A DNA stretch of 64,000 nucleotides from Candidatus Phosphoribacter hodrii. GTDB lineage: Bacteria > Actinomycetota > Actinomycetes > Actinomycetales > Dermatophilaceae. Positions within the stretch are counted from its first letter, which is position 1; each line of letters opens with the position of its first letter. The position numbers and the translations under genes were made by a program. The stretch spans positions 186,001 through 250,000 of the forward strand of contig JADJIB010000001.1 of assembly GCA_016707175.1 (NCBI GenBank), read 5' to 3'. Shown here piece after piece: positions 25,671-34,673 of the stretch. The notes beneath the pieces were generated by a model. That model saw nothing but the letters and a program-made list of their open reading frames with translations. It searched no databases and was not told where the DNA came from.

Positions 25671-26453
25671 ATGACCAAGTCCGACGGACCTCGGGTCACC
25701 GACCCGGCGCACCGCGACGGGATGCGGGCGTTCGAGGTGGTCCTCGCCTGGGTCGAGAGCCGGATCCTCGCCGGTGAGTTGTGTGTCGGTGACCAACTTC
25801 CCCCGGAGCGTGAGTTGGCCAAGCAACTTGAGGTGAGCCGGGCCGCGGTCCGTGAGGCCGTGCGGACCTTGCAGGCCCAAGGCGTCGTCCGCTCCGCGGT
25901 AGGTGCCGGCGGCACCGGAGGGACCACCGTCACCGCGGTCCCTGCCCACGCCCTCACCCGGCTGTTGCGGTTGCACGTGGCGCTGGCGAACTTCGCCGTT
26001 GACGACGTCATCGAGGCTCGAATCGCCATGGAGCGGTTGAGTATTCGCTTGGCCTGCCGCAACGCCCGGGCCTCCGACCTGGCCGAGATGCGCCGAGCCA
26101 TCGCCGTCATGGACGATCCGGAGATCGACAAGTCGCGCTTCAACGACGCCGACACGGCCCTGCACCTGGCGATCGCCGAGGCCGCCGGCAACCGGTTGGC
26201 CGCCGACTTCACGGGAGCCATTCGGGAGTCCATCCGGGGCCCCTTGCTCGACGCGATTCGCGACGTCGCCGGCTGGGAGGACCTCATCGAGACCCTGCGC
26301 GCCGACCACCGGCGCCTGTATGCCGCGATCGAACGCCGCGACGCCGATGCCGCTGAGTCGCTGGTCGAGGACCACATCCGCTCGGCCTGGCGACAGTTGC
26401 GCCCCGGCGTCCCGGCGCCCATGGTCGCGAGTGAGGTGCGAGCGCGACGGTAG
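25671..26453 (+). CDS. lldR: GntR/FadR-family lactate regulator
   Basis: The 260-residue protein has an N-terminal winged helix (ILAGELCVGDQLPPERELAK, VSRAAVREAVRTLQAQGVV) and a C-terminal all-helical FCD domain with the metal/ligand residues spread through EARIAMERLSIRLA, DTALHLAIAEAAGN and DHRRLYAAIERRD. AGGAGG precedes ATG 25671. Position, family and the three adjacent TGGTCTGACCA sites make it the local lactate-operon regulator, probably a repressor released by L-lactate (known for LldR; inferred here). Confidence 0.92.
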   Translation: MTKSDGPRVTDPAHRDGMRAFEVVLAWVESRILAGELCVGDQLPPERELAKQLEVSRAAVREAVRTLQAQGVVRSAVGAGGTGGTTVTAVPAHALTRLLRLHVALANFAVDDVIEARIAMERLSIRLACRNARASDLAEMRRAIAVMDDPEIDKSRFNDADTALHLAIAEAAGNRLAADFTGAIRESIRGPLLDAIRDVAGWEDLIETLRADHRRLYAAIERRDADAAESLVEDHIRSAWRQLRPGVPAPMVASEVRARR

Positions 26454-26477
26454 ACTCTCCCGGATGACCTGGACGGT

Positions 26478-26503
26478 GCCCTGCGATCGGATCGCACCAG
26501 GGC
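26478..26503 (+). terminator. Hairpin between lldR and femX
   Basis: GCCCTG (26478-26483) pairs with CAGGGC (26498-26503), and GCGATC pairs with GATCGC inside it, giving an almost continuous stem with a two-base bulge. There is no T-run. It ends directly before the femX ribosome-binding site (GAAGGAG), so it could terminate lldR transcripts or mask the femX site. Confidence 0.5.
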
Positions 26504-26516
26504 GAAGGAGTGCCTC

Positions 26517-27725
26517 GTGACTGTGACGGTACTGCACCTCACCGACCGCGAGCATGACGACTTCGTCCGCGACCACCGCCACGGCCATCTCATGCAGACC
26601 GTGGCGTGGGGCAAGGTCAAGGAACCCACGGGCTGGACCTGGCAGCGGGTGGCGGTGGGACGGCATACCCCTGAGGGACCCGAGGTCACGGGAGCGGCGC
26701 TGCTGCTCTTCCGGCGCACCCCGGTCCTGCCGTTGGCCCTGTGCTACTGCCCGCGCGGCTTCGTGGTGGACTGGGCCGACACCGAGAGCGTCAACGCGCT
26801 CCTGCACGAGGTGACCCGGGTGGCCAAGGCCAACTCGGCGGTGACCCTGCGGATCGACCCGGCGGTGCCGATCGACAACGACTTCGTTGCGCCGGCGCTG
26901 CGCTCGCGCGGCTTCACGCGCACCGACCCGGGCGACGACGCGGCGAAGGCCCTCGCCCAGCCCGCCATGCGGATGGTGACCGGGATCGGCGACCTCGACG
27001 GGTTGCTCAAGGAGCTCCCCCAGGGCACCCGCTGGAGCATCCGCAAGGCCGAGAAGTCTGGTCTGGTCTATGAGTCGGCCGGACGCGAGGGCATCGACGC
27101 CTTCCACGACCTGCTGCGCACGACCGGCGAGCGCGACGATTTCGGGGTCCGCAGCAAGGGCTACTTCACCGGGCTCTACGACCTGCTGTCCCCCACCGAC
27201 AACATCACCATCTCGCTGGTGCGCCTCGACCCCGCTCTGGCGCGGGCGGCCGCGCAGAAGTTGGCGGCCGAGTCGACCAGCCAGCTGGGCAAGCTGCGCA
27301 GCAAACCCCATTCGGAGAAGCAGGACCGCCAGATCGAGACGCTCGAGCAGAGCGTCGCCAACTGCGCGGCGCTCGTGGCCGAGATGGACGCGATCGAGGC
27401 CGTCACCCCGCGCGGGCCCTACCTCGCGGGGTCGGTCTTCGCCACGTGTGGCTCGCGCGGCAGTTACCTGTATGCCGCGTCGTCCAACGACTACCGCAAC
27501 CTGCGGCCCAACTACCTCATGGTGTGGGAGTTGATGAAGCGCGCGAGCGCCGCGGGCGTCGCGACCTTCGACTTCGGTGGCATCGACGCGTCCGAGGGTC
27601 TGGAAGAGTTCAAACGGCAATGGAACCCGCAGCGGTTGGAGTACGCCGGGGAGTTCACCCTGCGGCTGCGACCGCTGGCAGGTCGGCTCGTGGAGGCGTT
27701 GGTCCGTGTTTACAAGAATCGCTGA
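26517..27725 (+). CDS. FemX/FemAB-type peptidoglycan aminoacyltransferase
   Basis: A 402-residue protein with two GNAT-like halves typical of Fem transferases: GHLMQTVAWGKVKE near the start, SIRKAEKSGLVYE, and the C-terminal block SSNDYRNLRPNYLMVWELMK then FDFGGID...EEFKRQWNP. Between them, residues about 245-290 form the long coiled-coil hairpin seen in FemA. These enzymes use aminoacyl-tRNA to add bridge residues to the peptidoglycan stem peptide. GTG 26517 follows GAAGGAG. It overlaps the ATP-grasp gene, which with the racemase suggests a mixed L-/D-amino-acid bridge (inference). Confidence 0.92.
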   Translation: MTVTVLHLTDREHDDFVRDHRHGHLMQTVAWGKVKEPTGWTWQRVAVGRHTPEGPEVTGAALLLFRRTPVLPLALCYCPRGFVVDWADTESVNALLHEVTRVAKANSAVTLRIDPAVPIDNDFVAPALRSRGFTRTDPGDDAAKALAQPAMRMVTGIGDLDGLLKELPQGTRWSIRKAEKSGLVYESAGREGIDAFHDLLRTTGERDDFGVRSKGYFTGLYDLLSPTDNITISLVRLDPALARAAAQKLAAESTSQLGKLRSKPHSEKQDRQIETLEQSVANCAALVAEMDAIEAVTPRGPYLAGSVFATCGSRGSYLYAASSNDYRNLRPNYLMVWELMKRASAAGVATFDFGGIDASEGLEEFKRQWNPQRLEYAGEFTLRLRPLAGRLVEALVRVYKNR

Positions 27726-28986
27726 ACCCGGCGGCGGGTCCGCTCCCGAGTTCGTCCCCGTCATCCTTGGTGGCCACGTCGGCGCCTATTCGCTGGCTCG
27801 GGCCTTCCACGAGGGTTATGGGGTGCGGTCGCTCGTCGTCACCGGCGGCGACACCTGGGTCACGGACCACTCCACCATCATGGAGAAGGTCCACTGCCCC
27901 GACCTGCTCGACGAGGACACCCTTGTGCGCACCCTCACGGGGGCGCCGTTCACGGACATCACCGTTCCGATGTTGCTGCTCGCGACCTCGGACACCCTCG
28001 TGGAGAAGGTCGTCGCCGTCGCTGATCGGGTGGGCCCCGGGTTCCGGGTGCCCTACGTCGGCGTCGAGGTGTTGGAGCGGGCCACCCGCAAGCACACGTT
28101 CGACGAGGTGGCCCAGAAGGCCGGGGTCAGCACGCCGGCGACCGCCATCATCGACCTGGGGGGCGATGACTGGCACGAGGTTCAGGCACCCGGCCCGTTC
28201 CCGCTAATCCTTAAGGCGACCGCGCCGACGGCGTGGCATGGGGTGAGCTTCGAGGGCCAGGCCAAGGTGCACGAGGTGGCCTCCGAGGCCGAGTTGCAGG
28301 AGTTGGTGGCGCGCATCCACGCGGCCGGGTACCGCGACAAGCTGGTCCTGCAGGACCGGATCCCCGGTGACGACACGGGCATGCGGATCCTCACGTGCTA
28401 CTGCGACCGCGACTCCAACGTGCGGTTCGCGTCCTGGGGGCAGACCCTCATCGAGGAGCACTCCCCCGGCCAGTTGGGCGTCCCTGCAGCCATTCTCACC
28501 GGCGTCAACAGCGAGGTGGTCGCCCAGGCGACGCGGTTGTTGGCGGAGTTGCGGTGGGTCGGCTATGCGAACTTCGACCTCAAGTACGACCCGCGCGACG
28601 GCTCGGTGAAGTTCTTCGAGCTCAACCCCCGGTTGGGCCGGTCGAACTACTACGTCACGGGGACCGGCCACAACGCGGTGTCCTACTACGTCGACGAGTA
28701 CATCCGCGACACCCTCGGCCCCGTCGGCCCCGTCCTCGAGTCCACCGCTGAGACCATCTATTCGGTCGTCCCGGTCCGCACCATCAAGTGGGCGCTGCAG
28801 GGTCACCCCGAGTTGTGGGAGAAGGTTCACCAGGTCATCCAGGCCGGGGGCCTGCGCAACCCACTGCACTACCGGGCCGAGAAGGACCCGCGGCGATGGG
28901 TCAAGGTCGCTCTTGGCGGCCTCAGCTACGACCGCAAGTTCCACCGTTACTACGACCCGCTCGGAGAGATCGGAAGCGGCACGTGA
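27706..28986 (+). CDS. ATP-grasp ligase, candidate D-aspartate/D-glutamate bridge ligase
   Basis: The 426-residue ATP-grasp enzyme has an N-terminal pre-ATP domain (VPVILGGHVGAYSLARAFHE), a lysine-containing ATP-binding strand (PFPLILKATAPTAWHG), and a C-terminal metal-binding block (YANFDLKYDPRDG then VKFFELNPRLGRSNYYVTG). The layout resembles D-aspartate ligase Aslfm, which adds D-Asp to the stem lysine in enterococci. GTG 27706 lies inside the femX 3' end, and the gene overlaps the Asp/Glu racemase by GTGA. The family is clear; the substrate is inferred from the neighbours. Confidence 0.85.
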   Translation: MFTRIAEPGGGSAPEFVPVILGGHVGAYSLARAFHEGYGVRSLVVTGGDTWVTDHSTIMEKVHCPDLLDEDTLVRTLTGAPFTDITVPMLLLATSDTLVEKVVAVADRVGPGFRVPYVGVEVLERATRKHTFDEVAQKAGVSTPATAIIDLGGDDWHEVQAPGPFPLILKATAPTAWHGVSFEGQAKVHEVASEAELQELVARIHAAGYRDKLVLQDRIPGDDTGMRILTCYCDRDSNVRFASWGQTLIEEHSPGQLGVPAAILTGVNSEVVAQATRLLAELRWVGYANFDLKYDPRDGSVKFFELNPRLGRSNYYVTGTGHNAVSYYVDEYIRDTLGPVGPVLESTAETIYSVVPVRTIKWALQGHPELWEKVHQVIQAGGLRNPLHYRAEKDPRRWVKVALGGLSYDRKFHRYYDPLGEIGSGT

Positions 28987-29723
28987 GCGCTGAGGGCTGG
29001 TCCAGCCCCATCGTCGGGGTGATGGGTGGCCTTGGCCCCGCGGCGACGGTCTCGTTCCTCGACCTGCTCGTCCGGCTGACGAAGGCCGACCGCGATCAGG
29101 ACCACATCGACGCCATCGTCCTGCAGCACGCCACGACACCCGACCGCACGGCGGCCCTGCTCGACCCGACCGCCCCGGACCCGACGCCGGCGTTGGTCGC
29201 CGACGCCCAGCGGTTGGAGCGGATGGGCGCCGACTTCTTGGTCCTGCCGTGCAACTCGGCGAACATCTTCACCGAGCCGGTGGAACGCGCCATCGGCATC
29301 GAGTTGCTGTCCATCGTGCAGGAGACCGCCAGGGTCGCCCTGGCCCTGGCTGACGGGCCCATCGCCGTCTTCGCCACCGAGGGGACGATCCACGCCGGCA
29401 CCTACCACGAGGCCATCACGCGTGGCGGGGGGATCGCGTGGACTCCCCCACGCCCGCTGCAGGCCACGATCTCCGCGATCATCTATGACCAGGTCAAGGC
29501 CGGTCGGCCGGTCGACCTGGCCGCGCTGCATGCCAGCATCGACGTCGCCCGAGAGGCCGGTTGCTCGCACGTCATCTTCGGCTGCACCGAACTGTCCGTG
29601 GTCTATGACCGCGAGGGCCTGTCCGAGCGCGTGGACGTCGTCGACTCGCTGCGGACCCTCGCCGAGGCGACGATCCTCAAGGCCGGGCGAGCCCTCGTCG
29701 AGCGCGGCACCGCACCCGCCTGA
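28983..29723 (+). CDS. Aspartate/glutamate racemase
   Basis: A 246-residue Asp/Glu racemase family protein with both catalytic cysteines: LPCNSAN (Cys90) and GCTEL (Cys201). The N-terminal signature IVGVMGGLGPAATVSFLDLL is that of aspartate racemases (YgeA/RacD) rather than MurI. It starts at GTG 28983 overlapping the ATP-grasp stop. The first motif is NSAN instead of the common NTAH, so substrate choice may be shifted. Its likely job is to supply D-Asp (or D-Glu) to the ligase encoded directly upstream. Confidence 0.9.
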   Translation: MSAEGWSSPIVGVMGGLGPAATVSFLDLLVRLTKADRDQDHIDAIVLQHATTPDRTAALLDPTAPDPTPALVADAQRLERMGADFLVLPCNSANIFTEPVERAIGIELLSIVQETARVALALADGPIAVFATEGTIHAGTYHEAITRGGGIAWTPPRPLQATISAIIYDQVKAGRPVDLAALHASIDVAREAGCSHVIFGCTELSVVYDREGLSERVDVVDSLRTLAEATILKAGRALVERGTAPA

Positions 29724-29732
29724 TCGGCTCAG

Positions 29733-31498
29733 TCACCGCGCAGAACGGGCTCCGAGCCGGCCGGTGATTCGGGAGGTCAAACGGGTGAGGACCTCGGTGA
29801 CCTCGCCGATGCGCAGCAGGCGCGAGGCGACCACGAAGGCGAGGACGAAGAGGACGCCGCCGACGATCAGGGCGATGGCCTGCAGGAGCCATCGACTCGT
29901 GGGCGCCGCGATGTAGGACGCCGCCGCCCACGCCGCGAGGCCGGCGACACCCGACGCAACCGTCAGCCGCAGCCAGAGGAACCAGACCCCCCGCAGGGCC
30001 AGCCCGTCGAGTTGTCGCCGGGCCACCAGCAGGAACAGCCCCGCACCGACGATGTTCGAGATGGTGCCACCGGCGGCCACGACGGCGACGACATACTCGG
30101 GAGGCGTGGCCACCATGGCGACCACTGCGGTGATGAGGTTGCCGAGGGTCATCACCCCGACCTGCCAGAAGTTGAGCCAGCCGTCGCCGCGCGCGAAGCA
30201 GTAGCGCTGTTTGAGGGCAGTGATGCCGAACGGCAGGATGCCGATGGACATGAGGGCCAGCACCAGGGCCACGTTGCCGGGCTCGTCCACGCCGAGCGCA
30301 GGGACGACTCGCAGCCCAGGGAAAAGGGCGGACACCATCGGGCGCCCCAGGGCGATGAGCACGGTGGCCGCCGGGATGACGAGCACCGCGGGAGCGGTCA
30401 GCCCCGTGACCACCCACCGTCGCAGGCCCGCGAGGTCGCCCTCCTGGAAGGCCCGCGACATGGCGGGGAACAGCGCCGTGACGATCGAGACCGTGATGAG
30501 TGAGTGCGGCAGGGTGTAGAGGCTGTAGGCGTACTGCTGGATGCCGTTGCCGGCCACGTTCGGGGCTTGGCTGGCACCGACGGTCATCGCCCGAGTCGTC
30601 ACCAGCCCCCGAGTTGCGACACCGTGAGCGCCGCGATCGTCCACCCCGCCATCCGGGACAGGTCCCCGAAACCGTAACCGCGCCAACCGAATCGTGGCCG
30701 GTAGCGGAACCCGCTGCGCATCAGCGGAACGATCAGGCAGAGCCCTTGCACGACGATGCCCAGGGTGGTCGTCCCGGCCAGCACCCACACCATGGTGGGC
30801 GTCCACGTGGTCAGAGTCGGTTGTTGTCCCCATTCCCGGATGAAATAGGCGAGCCCGGCGATCTGGATGACGTTGGCCCAGGCCGGTGCCCACGCATACG
30901 CCGAGAACCGCCCGTAGGCGTTGAGGACCTGCCCGAGCACCGAATAGAGCCCGTAGAAGAACACCTGGGGCATGCAGATATAGGCGAGCGCCGTCGTCAG
31001 CGACAAGAAGTCCGGGCTTTTGTTGGCACTGAGCAGGTCGATGATCCAGGGCGCCGCCGGCAGGCAGATGGCGGTGACCCCGGCCAGGACAAGGAACGCC
31101 AAGGTGAGCAGCCGGTCGGTGAAGTCCCGCGACCCGTCCTGCCGGGCCATCGCCTTGGTGATCTGCGGGACGATGAGCGCCGAGAGCAGACCGCCGTTGA
31201 TGAGGACGTAGACCTGCGTCGGCAGCGAGTTCGCGACGGTGAACGAGTCTGCGGCGAGGGCGCCGCCGATCACCGCAGTGAGCATCGCCGTGCGAATGAA
31301 CCCCAGGACCCGAGAGCCGAGCGTGCCGAGCGCCATCGAGGCGCTGTTCCGGGCGACCGACCCACCGCTGCCGGGGGCACCGCGACCGTTCCCGCGGCCA
31401 CTCTCGCGCCGGCTGCGTCGGGTTTCGAGCGGTGGCGCTGTCTGTGGATCAGCGCCCGAGGACCCCGACTGCGGTTCCTCGGCGTTCGGCACGGTCAC
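29733..31498 (-). pseudogene. murJ: Lipid II flippase MurJ, interrupted by a one-base frameshift
   Basis: Two overlapping frames together encode one MurJ/MviN protein. The first (31498 to about 30605) gives the Pro/Ser/Gly-rich N-terminus, NSASMALGTLGSRVLGFIRT and several helices to ALTVSQLGG. The second (about 30605 to 29733) resumes with LVTTRAMTVG and runs QQYAYSLYTLPHSLITVSIV to the end. Adding one C after GGGGGC at about 30605 restores LGGLVTTRA. MurJ is normally essential, so a sequencing error in the G/C run or a recent mutation are the main options. It is convergent with the racemase, 9 bp apart, and overlaps gabD2 by GTGA. Confidence 0.85.
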
Positions 31499-33105
31499 CG
31501 CAGCCCGGCGCGCCGCAGGAGTTTGAGGCCCGCGGTCAACGCAGTGGCGAACTGCCGATCGTCCAGACCGCCGAACGGCGCGATCGGCACGAGGTGCTGA
31601 GCGGCGATGGTCTGGCTCTCGGTGTACTTCGTGATCCCTTCGGGCCCATGCCGACGCCCAAGCCCGGACTGCCCCATCCCGCCCATGGGAGCGCCGGACG
31701 CGCCCCAGGCGGCGGCATACCCATCATTGATGTTGACGGTGCCCGCGCGGATCCGGCGGGCCAGGGCGCGCGCGGCGCGGACGTCGCGGCTCCAGATCGA
31801 CGCATTGAGCCCGTATGCCGTGTCGTTGGCGAGGGCGATCGCGTCCTCGTCCGAGCGCACCCGGTAAATGGACACCACCGGGCCGAAGGTCTCGTCGTTG
31901 CGGCAGGCCATGTCGGGCGTGACGCCGGCCAACACGGTCGGCTCGTGGAAGAACGGGCCCAGGTCGGGTCGGGCGTGGCCGCCGACGAGCACCTGGGCGC
32001 CCTTGGCAACCGCGTCGGCGACGTGGGCCTGGACCCGGTCGAGTTGGCGTTGCGACACGAGGGTGCCCATGTCGACGCCGTATTCCAGCGCCGGGCCCAG
32101 CCGCATCGCGGCGACCGCCGGCACGAAGTCGGCGAGGAACGCGTCGGCGATCGACTCGTGCAGCACCACGCGCTCGGCGTGCACGCACAACTGTCCGGCC
32201 GAGCCGAAGCTGGCCCGGACGGCGCCGGGGACCGCCCGGCGCAGGTCGGCATCAGACCGCACGTAGAGGGTGTTCTTGCCGCCGAGTTCCAGCGACGAGG
32301 GCACCAACCGACGCGCAGCGGTCTGGGCGACCGCGCGGCCGACTTCGGTCGAGCCGGTGTAGCAGACATAGTCGGCCAGGTCGACGACCGCTTGACCCAC
32401 CGTCGGTCCCTCGCCCGACACGACCTGCAGCACACCGTCAGGCAGCCCGGCGTCGGCGAGCATCTGGGCTCCGAACAGGGCCGTCAACGTCGTCTGCGGG
32501 TCGGGCCGAAGCACCACGGCGTTGCCGGCGAGCAAGGCGGGCAGGCTGTCGCCGATCGGCAGCGTGAACGGGTAGTTCCACGGGCTGACGATCCCCACGA
32601 CGCCGTAGGGCTGGCGGATCGTTTCAGCCCTCGTGAGGACCGGATAGGCCCCCCACGCTCGCTTGCTGGCCAGATCGCTGCCGCCGGCCCGGGCGTAGTG
32701 CCGCGCCACGAGGGCGACGTCGGCGATCTCCTCGAAGGCCTGCAGCCGAGTCTTCCCGGACTCCAGTTGCATGAGGTCGAGCAACTGCACCTGACGATCC
32801 AGCACGAGGTCGTGGACCCGCATGATGATGCGAGCGCGGTGCTCGATCGGCAGTCGCGACCACGCCCGCTGCGCACCGCGCGCATGGTCGATGGCCACCT
32901 CGACGTCGGCCCGCGACGAGCACGGCAGCTCATAGAGAGCCTGCCCGGTCATCGGGGTCACCACGGTGCGCAACTCGGGGCGACCGCCGGTGATCAACCG
33001 CCGAGTGAGCGCGGCCACGAGCGGTGCCGGGACGGCATACGACTGGGGTATGCCGCCCGGCTGGGTGGTGGGGGCCGCGACGGACTGGGCCGGTGAGGCG
33101 GTCAT
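31495..33105 (-). CDS. gabD2: Succinate-semialdehyde dehydrogenase-like aldehyde dehydrogenase
   Basis: A full-length 536-residue aldehyde dehydrogenase: substrate/cofactor blocks VVGIVSPWNYPF and YTGSTEVGRAVAQ, general base Glu in SLELGGKN, catalytic Cys in SAGQLCVHAERV, and NDETFGPVVSIY. The overall look, including the long N-terminal extension and PMGGMGQSGLGRRHGPEG, fits actinobacterial GabD2 rather than betaine aldehyde dehydrogenase. It would oxidise succinic semialdehyde to succinate with NAD(P). Its first 30 codons contain two copies of the GTATGCCG motif, reading Gly-Ile-Pro and Tyr-Ala. Confidence 0.88.
   Translation of the reverse strand: MTASPAQSVAAPTTQPGGIPQSYAVPAPLVAALTRRLITGGRPELRTVVTPMTGQALYELPCSSRADVEVAIDHARGAQRAWSRLPIEHRARIIMRVHDLVLDRQVQLLDLMQLESGKTRLQAFEEIADVALVARHYARAGGSDLASKRAWGAYPVLTRAETIRQPYGVVGIVSPWNYPFTLPIGDSLPALLAGNAVVLRPDPQTTLTALFGAQMLADAGLPDGVLQVVSGEGPTVGQAVVDLADYVCYTGSTEVGRAVAQTAARRLVPSSLELGGKNTLYVRSDADLRRAVPGAVRASFGSAGQLCVHAERVVLHESIADAFLADFVPAVAAMRLGPALEYGVDMGTLVSQRQLDRVQAHVADAVAKGAQVLVGGHARPDLGPFFHEPTVLAGVTPDMACRNDETFGPVVSIYRVRSDEDAIALANDTAYGLNASIWSRDVRAARALARRIRAGTVNINDGYAAAWGASGAPMGGMGQSGLGRRHGPEGITKYTESQTIAAQHLVPIAPFGGLDDRQFATALTAGLKLLRRAGLR
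33033..33055. repeat. Head-to-head pair of the octamer
   Basis: CGGCATAC at 33033-33040 and GTATGCCG at 33048-33055 form a perfect 8-bp inverted repeat with a 7-base loop, within the 5' end of gabD2. It is one of two such pairs seen in the window. Confidence 0.9.
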
Positions 33106-33107
33106 CG

Positions 33108-34229
33108 TCAGGCGTGACTGTGAGGGGCGACGACGACCTCGACGCGCTGGAACTCCTTGACGTCGGAGTAGCCCGTCGTGGCCATGGCCCGACGGAGCGC
33201 TCCGATGATGTTCGTCGTGCCGTCGGCGCTGCGACCAGGGCCGAAGAGGATCTCGGCGAGGCTGGCGCGGACCCCGACTTGCACCCGCTCACCGCGAGGC
33301 AGCGACTGGTGGTGTGCCTCGGGGCCCCAGTGGAATCCGGTGCCCGGGGCTTCGGCGGCCCTGGCCAACGCGGCACCGAGCATCACCGCGTCGGAGCCGC
33401 AGGCGATCGCCCGGACGATGTCGCCCGACGTGCCCACGCCTCCGTCGGCGATGACGTGGACGTAGCGGCCGCCGGACTCGTCGAGATAGTCGCGCCGTGC
33501 GGCGGCGACGTCGGCGATGGCCGAGGCCATGGGAGCGTGGATGCCCAGGGTGCGACGGGTGGTGTGCGCGGCGCCTCCCCCGAAGCCGACGAGAACGCCG
33601 GCCGCGCCCGTCCGCATGAGGTGCAGGGCGGCGGTGTAGGTGGACGCGCCGCCGACGATGACGGGGACGTCGAGCTCGTAGATGAAGCGCTTGAGGTTGA
33701 GGGGTTCGGCCCGGGTGCCGACATGCTCGGCCGAGACGGTCGTCCCGCGGATGACGAACAGGTCGACACCGGCGTCGAGCACGGTGCGCCAGTGGGCTTG
33801 GGTGTGCTTCGGGCTGAGCGCTCCGGCGACGGTGACGCCTGCGTCGCGCAGTTCCCGGAGCCGCTCGGTGATGAGCTCAGGGCGAATCGGCTCGGCGTAG
33901 ATCTGCTGCATCCGGGACGTGGCGTGGGCCGCGTCGAGTTGGGCGATCTCGTCCAGGAGTGGCTCGGGGTCGTCGTAGCGGGTCCAGAGCCCCTCGAGGT
34001 CCAGGACCGGCAGCCCGCCGAGGCGACCGAGCGCGATGGCGGTCGATGGCGACATCACCGAGTCCATCGGCGCCCCCATGACGGGGATGTCGAAGTGGTA
34101 AGCGTCGATCTGCCACGCGACCGACACGTCCTCGGGGTCGCGGGTGCGCCGCGAGGGCACCACGGCAATCTCGTCGAAGGAGTAGGCCCGGCGACCGCGT
34201 TTGCCACGGCCGATCTCGATCTCGGTCAC
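33108..34229 (-). CDS. guaB3: GuaB3 family IMP dehydrogenase-related protein
   Basis: A 373-residue TIM-barrel protein of the IMPDH/GMP reductase family with no CBS domains: PVMGAPMDSVMSP, DLFVIRGTTVSAEHVG, HVIADGGVGTSGDIVRAIAC and VMLGAALA. The active-site loop that in GuaB is GPGSICTTR reads GFGGGAAHTTR here, so the catalytic Cys is absent from that position. This is normal for the GuaB3 group of actinobacteria, whose activity differs from classical IMPDH. It lies near guaB as in Mycobacterium (guaB3-guaB2). Confidence 0.9.
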   Translation of the reverse strand: MTEIEIGRGKRGRRAYSFDEIAVVPSRRTRDPEDVSVAWQIDAYHFDIPVMGAPMDSVMSPSTAIALGRLGGLPVLDLEGLWTRYDDPEPLLDEIAQLDAAHATSRMQQIYAEPIRPELITERLRELRDAGVTVAGALSPKHTQAHWRTVLDAGVDLFVIRGTTVSAEHVGTRAEPLNLKRFIYELDVPVIVGGASTYTAALHLMRTGAAGVLVGFGGGAAHTTRRTLGIHAPMASAIADVAAARRDYLDESGGRYVHVIADGGVGTSGDIVRAIACGSDAVMLGAALARAAEAPGTGFHWGPEAHHQSLPRGERVQVGVRASLAEILFGPGRSADGTTNIIGALRRAMATTGYSDVKEFQRVEVVVAPHSHA

Positions 34230-34673
34230 CCACCCAGGCTACCGGGCGGGAGGTCGCCTCCCCTGCGCGGCGGCACACCCAGGGGTATGCCGTCTCGCTC
34301 GGTTGCGCCGTGACAGGTGATCTGTCGACTGTGTCGCGACAGGAAGTCCCGTTGGAACTCACCATCCGCACCGTGCGCCGCCAACAGGGCTGGCCGGACG
34401 GACCCGGACACCCTTCGGCCCGTCAGCGATGCCCATGTCCAACAAACCCTTCAGCACCGTCGGGGCGGCTTCCTCACGCAGACGCGGCTTCAACCCGGCG
34501 AACTCGGTCACCACCGTCAGGGTGACCGGGACGCTGACGTTCCCGGCGACAGAGACCACCGATCGACCCCCCGCCCCAAACCCCCTCTCCCACAACCGAA
34601 CACATCACGGTCAGGTAGCGATCTCAGGCGGGTTCGGGACCTGATTGTGGCCCCGGGCGCACACCCTGACGGG
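34230..34673. other. 444-bp gap between guaB3 and guaB; possible gene remnant
   Basis: No intact gene is evident. On the minus strand about 34440-34590 one frame reads VSVPVTLTVVTEFAGLKPRL and EEAAPTVLKGLLDMG, which looks protein-like, but it has no clear start or family and ends in low-quality sequence by 34359. It may be a remnant of a small protein. One copy of GTATGCCG is at 34285. The gap must also hold the promoter of guaB3; guaB ends at 34674 and so reads towards this gap. Confidence 0.35.
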
